64,000 nucleotides of DNA, from assembly GCF_006716565.1 (NCBI RefSeq), contig NZ_VFPG01000001.1, positions 5,332,001 through 5,396,000 on the forward strand. Reading direction: 5' to 3'. This stretch comes from Nocardia bhagyanarayanae (GTDB lineage: Bacteria; Actinomycetota; Actinomycetes; Mycobacteriales; Mycobacteriaceae). Of this stretch, positions 8,174 to 20,685 are shown one piece after another. Within the stretch, counting starts at the first letter, position 1; each line of letters begins with the position of its first letter. Under the pieces are notes generated by a model. That model did no database searches and was not told the origin of the DNA. It saw nothing but the letters and a program-made list of their open reading frames with translations. The translations under genes were made by a program, and so were the position numbers.

Positions 8174-8632
8174 ATGATACTCAGCCGAACTCGGCTGCAG
8201 AGCCGGAGTCTGGCTGTGCTCGCCGGGCTGGTGACCGTGGGCTCGCTCGTCGCGGGATGCGGCGGCGACGGCAACACCGACCCGGTGCCCGCCACCCCCA
8301 CCGAGGGCAGCGTCGAGCTGACCATCGCACCGCCGACGAGCGCCGATGTGCCGAATCCCGACGAGGTGACGCCCGCGGCCGCCGCGCAGCTGTGCGACAT
8401 GATGCGCGCGGAGGTCGGCAACTGGAGCGAACAGGGTGAGGTCGTCGGCCGGGTCAGCTTCAACGGCACGGTGCACAACTGGGCGGTGCGCAACGGCGGA
8501 CTCAACGACGCCGTGCTCGCCGATCAGTCGATCATCGACACCGCGACCATCCAACAGTGCCCCGACGTGCGCCAGCAGGTGCTCGATGCGCTGAACCTCG
8601 ATGACCTGGCCGCCGGCCTCGCCGGTTTCTGA
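8174..8632 (+). CDS. Small lipoprotein, function unknown
   Basis: Protein of 152 residues with a lipoprotein signal (basic start, hydrophobic LAVLAGLVTVGSLVAGCG, lipobox VAGC near residue 29). A Pro/Thr-rich linker and a globular part with two cysteines (LCDMM, QQCPDV) follow, which may form a disulphide outside the membrane. No domain family is recognised. The ATG at 8174 follows AAAGGAAA. It lies between the usfY-like gene and a second exported protein, all on the same strand, and may be expressed from the same stress promoter. Confidence 0.75.
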   Translation: MILSRTRLQSRSLAVLAGLVTVGSLVAGCGGDGNTDPVPATPTEGSVELTIAPPTSADVPNPDEVTPAAAAQLCDMMRAEVGNWSEQGEVVGRVSFNGTVHNWAVRNGGLNDAVLADQSIIDTATIQQCPDVRQQVLDALNLDDLAAGLAGF

Positions 8633-8657
8633 GCCGCCCCGACACAGGAGAGTTTCG

Positions 8658-8969
8658 ATGAGAATGCGTAGCCTCGCCGTCGCGGCGCTGGCCTCGGCCG
8701 CCATGTTCGCGGTGGGTTGTGAGGAGGCCGAGAAGGCCGTCAACAAGGGCGGCGACACGCCGTGCAGCGAATTCGTCGAGCAGGACGCCGACAAGAAGCG
8801 GACCACCGTCACCAAGTTCCTCGAGCAGGAACGCAGCGGCCAGGAGGCGCCGGACGACCGCATGGTCGACGCCGCCATCGCCTCGATCGAATTGATGTGC
8901 ACCGCGCAGGCCAATCCGGACACACCGATCCGGAAAGCGGACCTGACCGGCATCTTCGTTCCGAAGTAG
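8658..8969 (+). CDS. Exported HdeA-like small protein
   Basis: Protein of 103 residues. A signal sequence (MRMRSLAVAALASAAMFAVGC) ends in a permissive lipobox AVGC near residue 21. The mature part has two cysteines flanking helices (PCSEFVEQDADKKRTTVTKFL ... IELMCTAQAN), the layout of HdeA-type acid-stress chaperones, which in actinobacteria share the C-x-(D/E)F-x3-D pattern. The HdeA link is a resemblance, not proof. The ATG at 8658 follows CAGGAGAG. The gene is 25 bp after the preceding lipoprotein and is followed by a strong hairpin. Confidence 0.65.
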   Translation: MRMRSLAVAALASAAMFAVGCEEAEKAVNKGGDTPCSEFVEQDADKKRTTVTKFLEQERSGQEAPDDRMVDAAIASIELMCTAQANPDTPIRKADLTGIFVPK

Positions 8970-8999
8970 CAGACCCTTCGTTCTGAAGTAGAACAACGA

Positions 9000-9035
9000 G
9001 AACGGGGTGCCCGGCAGATGCCGGGCACCCCGTTC
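9000..9035. terminator. Perfect 16-bp hairpin, bidirectional terminator
   Basis: GAACGGGGTGCCCGGC (9000-9015) pairs perfectly with 9020-9035 around a 4-base AGAT loop. There is no T-run, as is usual in high-GC actinobacteria. It sits between convergent genes ending at 8969 and 9062. Confidence 0.8.
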
Positions 9036-9061
9036 GTCACCGCACAGGTCGGGGACGGGGA

Positions 9062-9307
9062 CTACTGCCCCCGCTGGTGGGCGCGCTGACGCTGCTCGTC
9101 GACCGACGCCTCACCCCGCTCCTTCTCGGCGGCGGCTTCCTTCCGCGCGGCCTCGCGCTGCGACTCGGCCTTGTCCTGCTGGGCCTTGCCCTCGTCGCGC
9201 AGATCGTCGTTTCCGAAGACGCTTCCGGCGGCCTCCTTGGCCTTGCCCTTGACGCCTTCGACAGCGCCTTCGACGCCTTCCCGGGGACCACTCTTCTGCT
9301 CGGACAC
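9062..9307 (-). CDS. CsbD-family general stress protein
   Basis: Highly charged 81-residue protein. The first half has the CsbD pattern (GVKGKAKEAAGSVFGNDDLRDEGKAQQDKA). The rest is an Ala/Glu/Arg-rich helix probably forming a coiled coil. CsbD proteins are stress-induced in many bacteria (sigma-B in Bacillus); their molecular role is unclear, and the actinobacterial form is also called microaggregate-binding protein. The GTG start at 9307 follows GGAGGT. A GATT-N15-GGGTAG site at 9353-9377 fits stress-sigma control. Confidence 0.85.
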   Translation of the reverse strand: MSEQKSGPREGVEGAVEGVKGKAKEAAGSVFGNDDLRDEGKAQQDKAESQREAARKEAAAEKERGEASVDEQRQRAHQRGQ

Positions 9308-9352
9308 GATATCTACCTCCGAAATATCGGTTATCAGGTGGACAGTGGCGGT

Positions 9353-9377
9353 CTACCCGGCCGAGGCGGGCTCAATC
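9353..9377 (-). promoter_or_regulatory. SigF/SigB-like promoter before csbD
   Basis: On the minus strand GATT (9377-9374), 15 bases, GGGTAG (9358-9353). The start would be near 9346, about 39 nt before the GTG at 9307. Confidence 0.5.
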
Positions 9378-9480
9378 AGCGCCGCGGATATTCGCCGAAG
9401 TCGATCACGCGCGCGCCCGGATGGAAGATCGGCCGGTCAGCGCCGGGTTTCGGGCCGGGTCGATCGGCTATGTCCCGACT

Positions 9481-10986
9481 ATGACGTCCTTGTGGATGAA
9501 CGACGCGCAAGTACCCGCACGACTGCGGCTGACGCCCGGCTCGCGTTTCGACACCGTGGTGATCGGCGCAGGCATCACCGGGCTCGTCACCGCCCTGCTA
9601 CTGGCCCAGAACGGCGTCCAGGTCGCGGTGGTCGAAAGTCGGCGCGTCGGCTACGGGACAACCGGTGGTACGACCGGAAAAGTCAGTCTGCTCCAGGGAA
9701 CTCGCGCGCAGAGCATCGCCGGACAGCACGGCATCGGCGCCCTCGCGCAGTACCTGGCGGCGAATCGGGACGGCCAGGATTGGCTGTTGCGCTTCTGCGA
9801 CGAGCACGGAATCGCGTACCAGCGCGCCGCGGCGGTCACCTACGCCCAATCCGAGCACGAAAAGCATGCGGTGCGAGCCGAATTCGAGGCGACGCGGGCG
9901 GCGGGACTGCCGACCGAGCTGATCGACGACCTGGAAGCGCCTTTCCCGGTGTACGGCGGTGTCCGGCTGATCGAGCAGGCCCAGATCGATCCGATGGCCG
10001 TGCTGGCCGCACTCGCCGCCGAGGTGGAGTCGCACGCCGCCCCGATCTACGAATCGACGCTCGCGCAAGGAGTGCACCACGGCTCCGACGGCGAGCTGAT
10101 CGTGCAAACCGAACACGGCGACCTGACCGCGGGCACGGTCGTGCTGGCCACCGGGACCCCGATGCTGGACCGTGGCGGGTTCTTCGCACGGCTCACGGCA
10201 CAGCGCTCGTACCTGGCCGCGTTCCGGGTGCCCGGAGCGGTGCCGCACGACATGTACATCAGCGCGGGACAGCCCATCCGCTCGCTGCGCTACCACCCCA
10301 CGCCCGAGGGCGACCTGCTGCTGGTCGGCGGTAACGGCCACGCGGTCGGGCGGACCGACGCGGCCGCCGAGCACGCCGACGAACTCCTGGACTGGACCGC
10401 CGCTTGGTTCCCCGGCGCGCAGGTGCTGCACCGCTGGTCGGCCCAGGACTACCACCCGGTCGGCGAATTGCCCTACGTCGGCCCGCTGCTGCCCGGTCGA
10501 GACGACATCCTGGTCGCCACCGGCTACGCGAAGTGGGGCCTGACCAACGGCGTCGCCGCCGCGCTCGCGCTGGCCGGCAGGCTCACCGGCAAGCCACCCG
10601 CCTGGTCCGGCACCTTCACCACCTGGCGGCCCGCCGAGCTGCGCTCGCTGATCTCCGGCGCCAAGGCGAACACCATGGTGGCCCAACAACTTTCGATGGG
10701 CTGGCTACGCATGCTCGGCGGCGGCTCGGCCAGTATGCCCGAGGAGGGCTGCGGACGGGTCGAGCGCCACGGGCTCACGCCCTCGGCGATCTGCACCGTC
10801 GACGGAGTCAGCACCGAGGTGTCGGCCGTCTGCCCGCATCTGTACGGCATCGTGCGGTGGAACGACGCGGAACGGTCCTGGGACTGTCCGCTGCACGGCT
10901 CTCGCTTCGCGCCGGACGGCACGGTGCTGGAAGGACCGGCGACCAAGCCGCTCGCGCGGCGCGCGGTCTTGCGCAAGGACGTCTAA
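9481..10986 (+). CDS. FAD-dependent oxidoreductase with C-terminal Rieske domain
   Basis: Protein of 501 residues. The N-terminal dinucleotide fold (TVVIGAGITGLVTALLLAQNG, glycine motif near residue 22) belongs to the DAO-type FAD oxidoreductases. The last ~95 residues form a Rieske [2Fe-2S] domain with CPHLYGI and CPLHGSRF ligand motifs. This glycine-oxidase-like plus Rieske layout is widespread in actinobacteria; the substrate is not established. The ATG at 9481 is preferred; an ATG at 9421 would add 20 residues and neither has a clear Shine-Dalgarno. Its last four bases overlap the convergent P-loop kinase gene. Confidence 0.85.
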   Translation: MTSLWMNDAQVPARLRLTPGSRFDTVVIGAGITGLVTALLLAQNGVQVAVVESRRVGYGTTGGTTGKVSLLQGTRAQSIAGQHGIGALAQYLAANRDGQDWLLRFCDEHGIAYQRAAAVTYAQSEHEKHAVRAEFEATRAAGLPTELIDDLEAPFPVYGGVRLIEQAQIDPMAVLAALAAEVESHAAPIYESTLAQGVHHGSDGELIVQTEHGDLTAGTVVLATGTPMLDRGGFFARLTAQRSYLAAFRVPGAVPHDMYISAGQPIRSLRYHPTPEGDLLLVGGNGHAVGRTDAAAEHADELLDWTAAWFPGAQVLHRWSAQDYHPVGELPYVGPLLPGRDDILVATGYAKWGLTNGVAAALALAGRLTGKPPAWSGTFTTWRPAELRSLISGAKANTMVAQQLSMGWLRMLGGGSASMPEEGCGRVERHGLTPSAICTVDGVSTEVSAVCPHLYGIVRWNDAERSWDCPLHGSRFAPDGTVLEGPATKPLARRAVLRKDV

Positions 10987-11522
10987 CGGCTCGGTTCCCG
11001 GACCATCGGGCGGGCGGTGTCGAGGATGGCGTCGACGGTCTCGGCGACGGTCAGCTCCGAGGTGTCGAGCCATAAACCGAGCCGCGGCGTGCTGTCGCGC
11101 AGCACGGCGTCCAAGGCCGCCACGGTGAACGTGTCGTAGGCGTTCTTGTCGCGGGCCGCCTCACGGGCGGCGATCGCGTCGCGGCTGGGCGCGAGCACCA
11201 CGACATACAGCGGGTCCGTGCGAATCCGGTCGACGGTGTAGGGCAGGAACTCGCCGAGCACCACGTCCTGCAGGATCGCCGTGAATCCTCCCGCGGCGTA
11301 CTCGTCGGCGACGGACGCGGCGAGCCGGTGGCGCAGCCGCAATTGATCGAGGGCCGCCGCGGACGGTTCCGGACCCATTTCCGCGCGGCCGCCCACCACG
11401 AACCTGCGGAAGGTGTCCCCGCGCACGTGCGCCGATCGGGGCAGGCGTTCGGCCAGCGCTTGGGCCACCGTCGATTTGCCCGCGGCTTGGATACCGGTGA
11501 TCAGATAGACAGCGGAGACCAT
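10983..11522 (-). CDS. P-loop kinase-like protein (zeta-toxin/CPT-type phosphotransferase fold)
   Basis: Protein of 179 residues with a Walker A motif GIQAAGKST at residues 9-17. It has an early HVRGDTFRRF segment and a late APSRDAIAAREAARDK lid-like region, as in AAA_33/zeta-like small-molecule kinases. A small-molecule phosphotransferase is likely; the substrate is unknown. The ATG at 11522 is chosen as the first codon directly before the core strand VYLITG. It starts 19 bp after the FHA gene on the same strand, so it is probably the last gene of the pknG operon. Whether it works with the kinase pathway is unknown. Confidence 0.75.
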   Translation of the reverse strand: MVSAVYLITGIQAAGKSTVAQALAERLPRSAHVRGDTFRRFVVGGRAEMGPEPSAAALDQLRLRHRLAASVADEYAAGGFTAILQDVVLGEFLPYTVDRIRTDPLYVVVLAPSRDAIAAREAARDKNAYDTFTVAALDAVLRDSTPRLGLWLDTSELTVAETVDAILDTARPMVREPSR

Positions 11523-11541
11523 CCGGCCATGATCGCAGACC

Positions 11542-12198
11542 TCAGGCCGGTTCCACGGTGAGGGTGATGGTGGTCCACGCCCCGACGTGAACGCGGTCGC
11601 CACTGCGCAGCGCGACCGGCTGCTCCGGCGGGATCAGGTCGTCGCCGCCGTTGAGGCTGGTGCCGTTGGTGGAGCCGAGATCGGTGACGGTGAGGCCGGT
11701 CGGGGTCAGGTGCAGCAGCGCGTGCGCCCGCGAGACGCCCGCGTCGGCGGGGGCGATGCCGAGATCGATGTCGGGGTGCAGGCCCTGCGAGACACTGCGC
11801 TTGCCGATCAGGATCTCGCTGCCGTGCAGCGTGATTCGGCGCGGCGGATAGTACGCGGGGAACTCCACGCGATCCGAGTCCGGACCTTCGCGCGCCAGTA
11901 CACGGTCGTAGAAGGCGCGATCGGCGGTGACGGTGGCGATCCAGGTGACGGTCGGCGGCCGCACGGCGGCCGAGTCGGCGACCTTCGAATCGTCCTGGCG
12001 CGCAGGGGGTTCCGGCGGGGACGGCGCGGGCAACGCCGAATCGTGACCGCAAGCCTCGCAGAAGCGTCCCCCGCTCGGCGCGCCGCAGGCCGGGCAGCGA
12101 GGCGCGGCGACCGTCGCCGGCGGCGCGCCGATCGGCGCTCCGCACACATCGCAGTAGTCGGCCGCCGCCGACCGATGTCCCTCCGGGCAGGTGACCAT
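11542..12198 (-). CDS. FHA-domain protein with two N-terminal zinc ribbons
   Basis: Protein of 218 residues. Two zinc-ribbon pairs come first (CPEG...YCDVCG; CPACG...FCEACG, within residues 1-50), then a Pro-rich linker. A strand-rich segment starting near TWIATVTADRAFYDR leads into a C-terminal FHA domain (about 120-215) with GKRS, GVSRAHALL and LGSTNGTSLNG, the residues that hold phosphothreonine peptides. It therefore probably reads phosphorylation set by the upstream kinase and phosphatase. It is not a plain GarA/OdhI: the N-terminal double-threonine phosphosite is absent. The ATG overlaps the VWA stop codon by one base. Confidence 0.88.
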   Translation of the reverse strand: MVTCPEGHRSAAADYCDVCGAPIGAPPATVAAPRCPACGAPSGGRFCEACGHDSALPAPSPPEPPARQDDSKVADSAAVRPPTVTWIATVTADRAFYDRVLAREGPDSDRVEFPAYYPPRRITLHGSEILIGKRSVSQGLHPDIDLGIAPADAGVSRAHALLHLTPTGLTVTDLGSTNGTSLNGGDDLIPPEQPVALRSGDRVHVGAWTTITLTVEPA

Positions 12199-13484
12199 CA
12201 GGACTCCTTGCGTACCCGTGCCGTCTTGGTGGAGCGGGCGTCCAGTGCCATCTCGTCCTCGGCCGCGACGCGCGCCCGCAGCCGCACCGTGCCGTTGTGC
12301 TCGTCCACCTCGACCACGCCGCGAAGCAGCTTCGCTGTGCTCTCGTTGCCGGACTCGGCGGCAAGCTGGACCGCACGCCGCAGTTTGGCCGTCGCGGTCT
12401 CCACGTCACCGTTCTTGCGGGCCGCCAGCCCCTCCTGCACCGCGTCGGCCAGCTCGGCCTGACCGGTGTAATGCGCTACGCGCCTGCTGATCCGGGCCGA
12501 CAACTCCGTCTCGGTGGTCCACACCGCCCGCACCAGACCCTGCCCGACGACCTCGTCGCCCGCGATCACACTGACCCGCGCCGCCAGCTTCTCCCGTCCC
12601 GGCGCGGCGGGCTCCACCCGCACCTGCACGTGGTAATCGCGCTCCTCCGCGCCCCACGCGCCGAGCGGGTACTCCCCCACCTGCGGGCCGCTCTCGACGC
12701 GGCGGGCCGTCAGATCCTCGATGGCGGGCGCGACCTGCTTGACGAAGCGCACCGTGGCGCCGGCCGGAGTCCAGACCCGCAGTGTCAGTTCGGGAATGGC
12801 CTTGGCCATCGAGGTGTGTGTCATCGCCGCGAAATCCGCGGCCAGGTGCGCCGGATCGGCGACGATGTCGACGGTGCCGTGCAGAGCTGAGGCGATGGCC
12901 CGCAATTCGTCCACCCGCCAATCGGTTCCGACGCCGCGGCAATCGCAGGTGAACACGCCCTCGGACTGGGCGATCTCGGCGGCGAGGGACTCCGGCGACT
13001 CGTGCTCGTTCTTGCCGTCGGTGAGCAGGATCGCGTGCACCATGGCGCCCTCGTGCTTCTTGGCCAGTTGGCGGGCCAAGCCGAGCCAGGTGCCCATGGC
13101 GGTGCCGCCGTCGGCACGCAGTTTGTCGAGCTTTCGGCGCGCCGCGGCGCGTGTGGTCGCGTCCGCGGGCACCGAGGGCTCATCGGTGGGAAAGACCAGG
13201 CGGGCCATCGACGTGCCCTGCACGATCGCGAAGCGGGTGCCGTCGGGCAGCGCGTCGAGGGCGGCCATGGCGGCGCGGCGGGCGCCCTCGAGCTTCTTGC
13301 CGTTGCCCATCGACCCCGAACTGTCGATGATCAGGATCTCCACGCGCTCCGGCGGCGGCCCGGCCGCGACGAAATCGGCGCCGGTCTCCACCGAGACCAC
13401 CGCGTCGACCGTGCCCGCACCTTCCGCGAGGTACTCGTTCTGGTCGACGACCACCGAGATACCGTTGCCGGCAACAGAATTCAC
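12198..13484 (-). CDS. VWA-domain protein
   Basis: Protein of 428 residues. A von Willebrand A domain spans about residues 40-215, with an intact MIDAS: DSSGSM near residue 53, the threonine of DGGTAMGTW, and the aspartate of LLTDGKNEHE. A beta-rich region and a helical C-terminus beginning QEGLAARKNGDVETATAKLRRA follow. There is no signal peptide, so it is probably a cytoplasmic scaffold that binds partners through metal. The GTG start at 13484 follows AGGAGA. It lies 22 bp after the phosphatase gene and its stop overlaps the FHA start. VWA-FHA-kinase-phosphatase groupings recur in bacterial signalling loci; the target is unknown. Confidence 0.85.
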   Translation of the reverse strand: MNSVAGNGISVVVDQNEYLAEGAGTVDAVVSVETGADFVAAGPPPERVEILIIDSSGSMGNGKKLEGARRAAMAALDALPDGTRFAIVQGTSMARLVFPTDEPSVPADATTRAAARRKLDKLRADGGTAMGTWLGLARQLAKKHEGAMVHAILLTDGKNEHESPESLAAEIAQSEGVFTCDCRGVGTDWRVDELRAIASALHGTVDIVADPAHLAADFAAMTHTSMAKAIPELTLRVWTPAGATVRFVKQVAPAIEDLTARRVESGPQVGEYPLGAWGAEERDYHVQVRVEPAAPGREKLAARVSVIAGDEVVGQGLVRAVWTTETELSARISRRVAHYTGQAELADAVQEGLAARKNGDVETATAKLRRAVQLAAESGNESTAKLLRGVVEVDEHNGTVRLRARVAAEDEMALDARSTKTARVRKES

Positions 13485-13506
13485 AGTACTTCTCCTGGCT
13501 GGTCGA

Positions 13507-18301
<4,795 letters not shown>

Positions 18302-18312
18302 GATCGCTCGGC

Positions 18313-19281
18313 TCACGTGGTGTACCGGGTTTCTGGCGGGCCGGGCGAGGGTCCGAGCGCGCTGAGGCGCGCGGCGTAGATGCGCTGCCAGGTGCCGTCG
18401 GTGCGGATCCGTTCGAGCACCGCGTTGACGAAGCGCACGAGATCTGGCGCGCCCTTGGCCACACCGACGGCGTAGGCGCCGCTGCCGATGGGTTCGCCGA
18501 CCACCTCGAGGTTCCGGTCCTGGGCGACGAGGCCGAACAGAATGGGGTCGTCGGCGCTGATCGCGTCCACGTGGCCCTGTTGCAGCGCGGCCAGGCAGTC
18601 GGTCCAGTTGGCGACGCCGAACACCGTGAGTCGCTTGGGCAACGCGAACAGCGGCCCGGACGCGGTGGTGCCCCTGGTGACGCACACGCGCTTGCCGCCG
18701 AGATCCGCCCCGGACCGGATGCCGGAGTTCTTCGGCGCCAGAATGCGCTGCGCCGCACGGTAGTACACGGCGGAGAAGTCGACGTCGCGCCGGCGCTCGC
18801 AGGTGGCCGAGAAGGTGCGCACAATGAGATCGACCTTGTTCTCGCGCAGCGCCGAGATGCGCTCCTCGGCGGTCACCGAGCGCAGTTCGATCCGATTCGG
18901 GTCGCCGAACAGCGCCCGGGCGATCTCCCTGGCGATGTCGATGTCGAAGCCCTCGATCTCGTTGGTAATGGGGTTGCGGAAACCGAACAGGTAGGTGTTC
19001 TGGTCGACGCCGACCCGGATCCGGCCGTTGGCCTCGATCGCGGCCATCGGCGAGCCCGTGGGCATCGCGCCAGGCGGCGGCAACGGGCCGGGGCGCAAGC
19101 TGGCCTCGGCGTCGCACTCGTCCTCGGCCTGACCGGGCGTGGTGATCTCGGCGAACTCGGGCGGGGCCGGATTCACCGCGGCCGCGGCCGGCGTCGCGGG
19201 CACCGAGGCGTCGGTGCTGCACCCGACCAGCGGACCGAGCGCGGCCAGCGCGACGACCAGCGAGAAGAGCCGTCTTGTCAC
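18313..19281 (-). CDS. glnH: GlnH-type solute-binding lipoprotein
   Basis: Protein of 322 residues. A lipoprotein signal (VTRRLFSLVVALAALGPLVGCS, lipobox LVGC) is followed by an SBP_bac_3 domain: IRVGVDQNTYLFGFRNP, EGFDIDIAREIARALFG, ISALRENKVDLIV, GKRVCVTRGTTA and AISADDPILFG. This is the fold of amino-acid-binding proteins. In mycobacteria GlnH binds aspartate/glutamate and signals through GlnX to PknG rather than serving transport; no ABC permease is nearby here either. The GTG at 19281 follows AAGGAG and overlaps the glnX stop as GTGA. Confidence 0.9.
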   Translation of the reverse strand: MTRRLFSLVVALAALGPLVGCSTDASVPATPAAAAVNPAPPEFAEITTPGQAEDECDAEASLRPGPLPPPGAMPTGSPMAAIEANGRIRVGVDQNTYLFGFRNPITNEIEGFDIDIAREIARALFGDPNRIELRSVTAEERISALRENKVDLIVRTFSATCERRRDVDFSAVYYRAAQRILAPKNSGIRSGADLGGKRVCVTRGTTASGPLFALPKRLTVFGVANWTDCLAALQQGHVDAISADDPILFGLVAQDRNLEVVGEPIGSGAYAVGVAKGAPDLVRFVNAVLERIRTDGTWQRIYAARLSALGPSPGPPETRYTT

Positions 19282-20549
19282 AGGAACTCCTTCAGCCGCG
19301 GCCACAATCCGACGACCGCGGCGCCCGCCGCGACCAGCATCAGCAGCAACACGCCGGAGGGGCTCCAGGTCAGCGCGTCACCCGCGGCGTCGACACCGCC
19401 GCGCAGGTCGCTGCGCACCCGCTGCACGTCGGCGCGCAACGAATCGTCGAGTTGGGCGAACCTGGTCGCCGAGGTCTCCGGACCGGTGCCGATGGCCTGG
19501 TCGACGGCCGCCGGATAGTCGGCCGCCTGATACCACGCGATCTGGCGCCGATGCCCCGAGGTCCAGCCCTCGAAGCGCAGAGCCGCGGGCGAATCGGGGC
19601 CGGTGACCTCCAAGAGTCGGTCGCGCAGCGCCGCGGTATGGCGGGTGAACGTCTCCTCGCCCGCGGCGATGTCACCGCGGGTGATCAGCTGCAATGTCTC
19701 CGCGGTGCGGGCCTGCTGCGCCAGAATCCTTGCCTCGGCGAGCGTTTGGAACCGTACGGCCGCGCCGTCGTCGCCGGTCTCCAGTGCCGCGGCGGCCACC
19801 GAGGTCGCCAGCACGGTCCACAGCAGCGCGACTCCGGTCGCCGTCGCCGCGGCGACGAGTCCGGGGTTGACCCGCCGGTTGGTACGGCGCAGCAGCACGA
19901 AAGAGCCCGCGCCGCAGGCGAACAGCACCAGCAGCAGTGTGGTGATCGTGGTGAACGGCAGCGCCCCGATCGACCGCTGCTCCTCGTGCATGGCCGCGAA
20001 GCGGAGGGTGCTCAGCTCCTCGGCGTTCTTCAACAGCGAATCCTGCATGACTTCGGAGGCTTCGCGCAGGTAGGCCGAACCGACCGGGAACCCTTGCCGG
20101 TTGTTCGCACGCGCCGTCTCGACGAGGCCGGTGTAGGCGGGCAATTCGGCGCTGATGGCCGCCACGATGCGGCGGGTGCGCTCGTCGGAGGCGTCCGCGG
20201 TGGCCTGCGCCAGCGCGTCGGCCGCGTCGGCGAGCGCCTGCTGGTAGCGTGCGCGCACCTGCGGCGTCTCGATGCCGCCGGTCAGAAACGCCTCGGCCGC
20301 GGCGGCATCGGCCGCCGAGAGCGAGACGTAGAGGTTCTGCGCCGCGTAGGCGAGCGGCTCGGCGCGAGCCAAGGCGGCGTCGCGGCGGTCGATCTTCCCG
20401 CTCAACTGGTTCGCGCCGGTGAATCCAGCGAGCAGGCACAGCGCCACCGTCGCCAGCGCGAGCGCGCCGATCAGTCCCGGTGTCGTACGCGCGAAGCGCC
20501 GAATCCACGCTGCCCCGTCGCGCGCGGTCGCCGGAAGGCGAGGTCCCAC
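19278..20549 (-). CDS. glnX: GlnX-like four-TM membrane sensor
   Basis: Protein of 423 residues with four membrane segments: about 25-45 (GLIGALALATVALCLLAGF), 195-218 (TTITTLLLVLFACGAGSFVLL), 228-253 and 400-416. Two helical extracytoplasmic regions of about 150 residues lie between segments 1-2 and 3-4. The layout and the neighbours glnH and pknG match GlnX, which in mycobacteria relays amino-acid sensing by GlnH to PknG. The GTG at 20549 has a GGGGGGA six bases upstream; starts further upstream lack support. It is the first gene of the operon. A TACTAT possible -10 lies at 20592-20597 on the minus strand. Confidence 0.85.
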   Translation of the reverse strand: MGPRLPATARDGAAWIRRFARTTPGLIGALALATVALCLLAGFTGANQLSGKIDRRDAALARAEPLAYAAQNLYVSLSAADAAAAEAFLTGGIETPQVRARYQQALADAADALAQATADASDERTRRIVAAISAELPAYTGLVETARANNRQGFPVGSAYLREASEVMQDSLLKNAEELSTLRFAAMHEEQRSIGALPFTTITTLLLVLFACGAGSFVLLRRTNRRVNPGLVAAATATGVALLWTVLATSVAAAALETGDDGAAVRFQTLAEARILAQQARTAETLQLITRGDIAAGEETFTRHTAALRDRLLEVTGPDSPAALRFEGWTSGHRRQIAWYQAADYPAAVDQAIGTGPETSATRFAQLDDSLRADVQRVRSDLRGGVDAAGDALTWSPSGVLLLMLVAAGAAVVGLWPRLKEFL

Positions 20550-20685
20550 ACCGTCCCCCCTTCGTCTACCCGGCCGGTGTCTCCGCACGCGATAGTACGG
20601 TAGGCCGCTGCGATCCGCTCCCCCCTTGCTTTTCCGGCCTCGCGACCGCGCAGCAACAACCGTCGGTCCGGCTCGTGCGCGCGTA

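Noticed and set aside
11542..12198. FHA protein as GarA/OdhI
   Set aside because: It lacks the short N-terminal tail with adjacent phosphothreonines and instead has two zinc ribbons and an extra strand-rich segment, so GarA is expected elsewhere.
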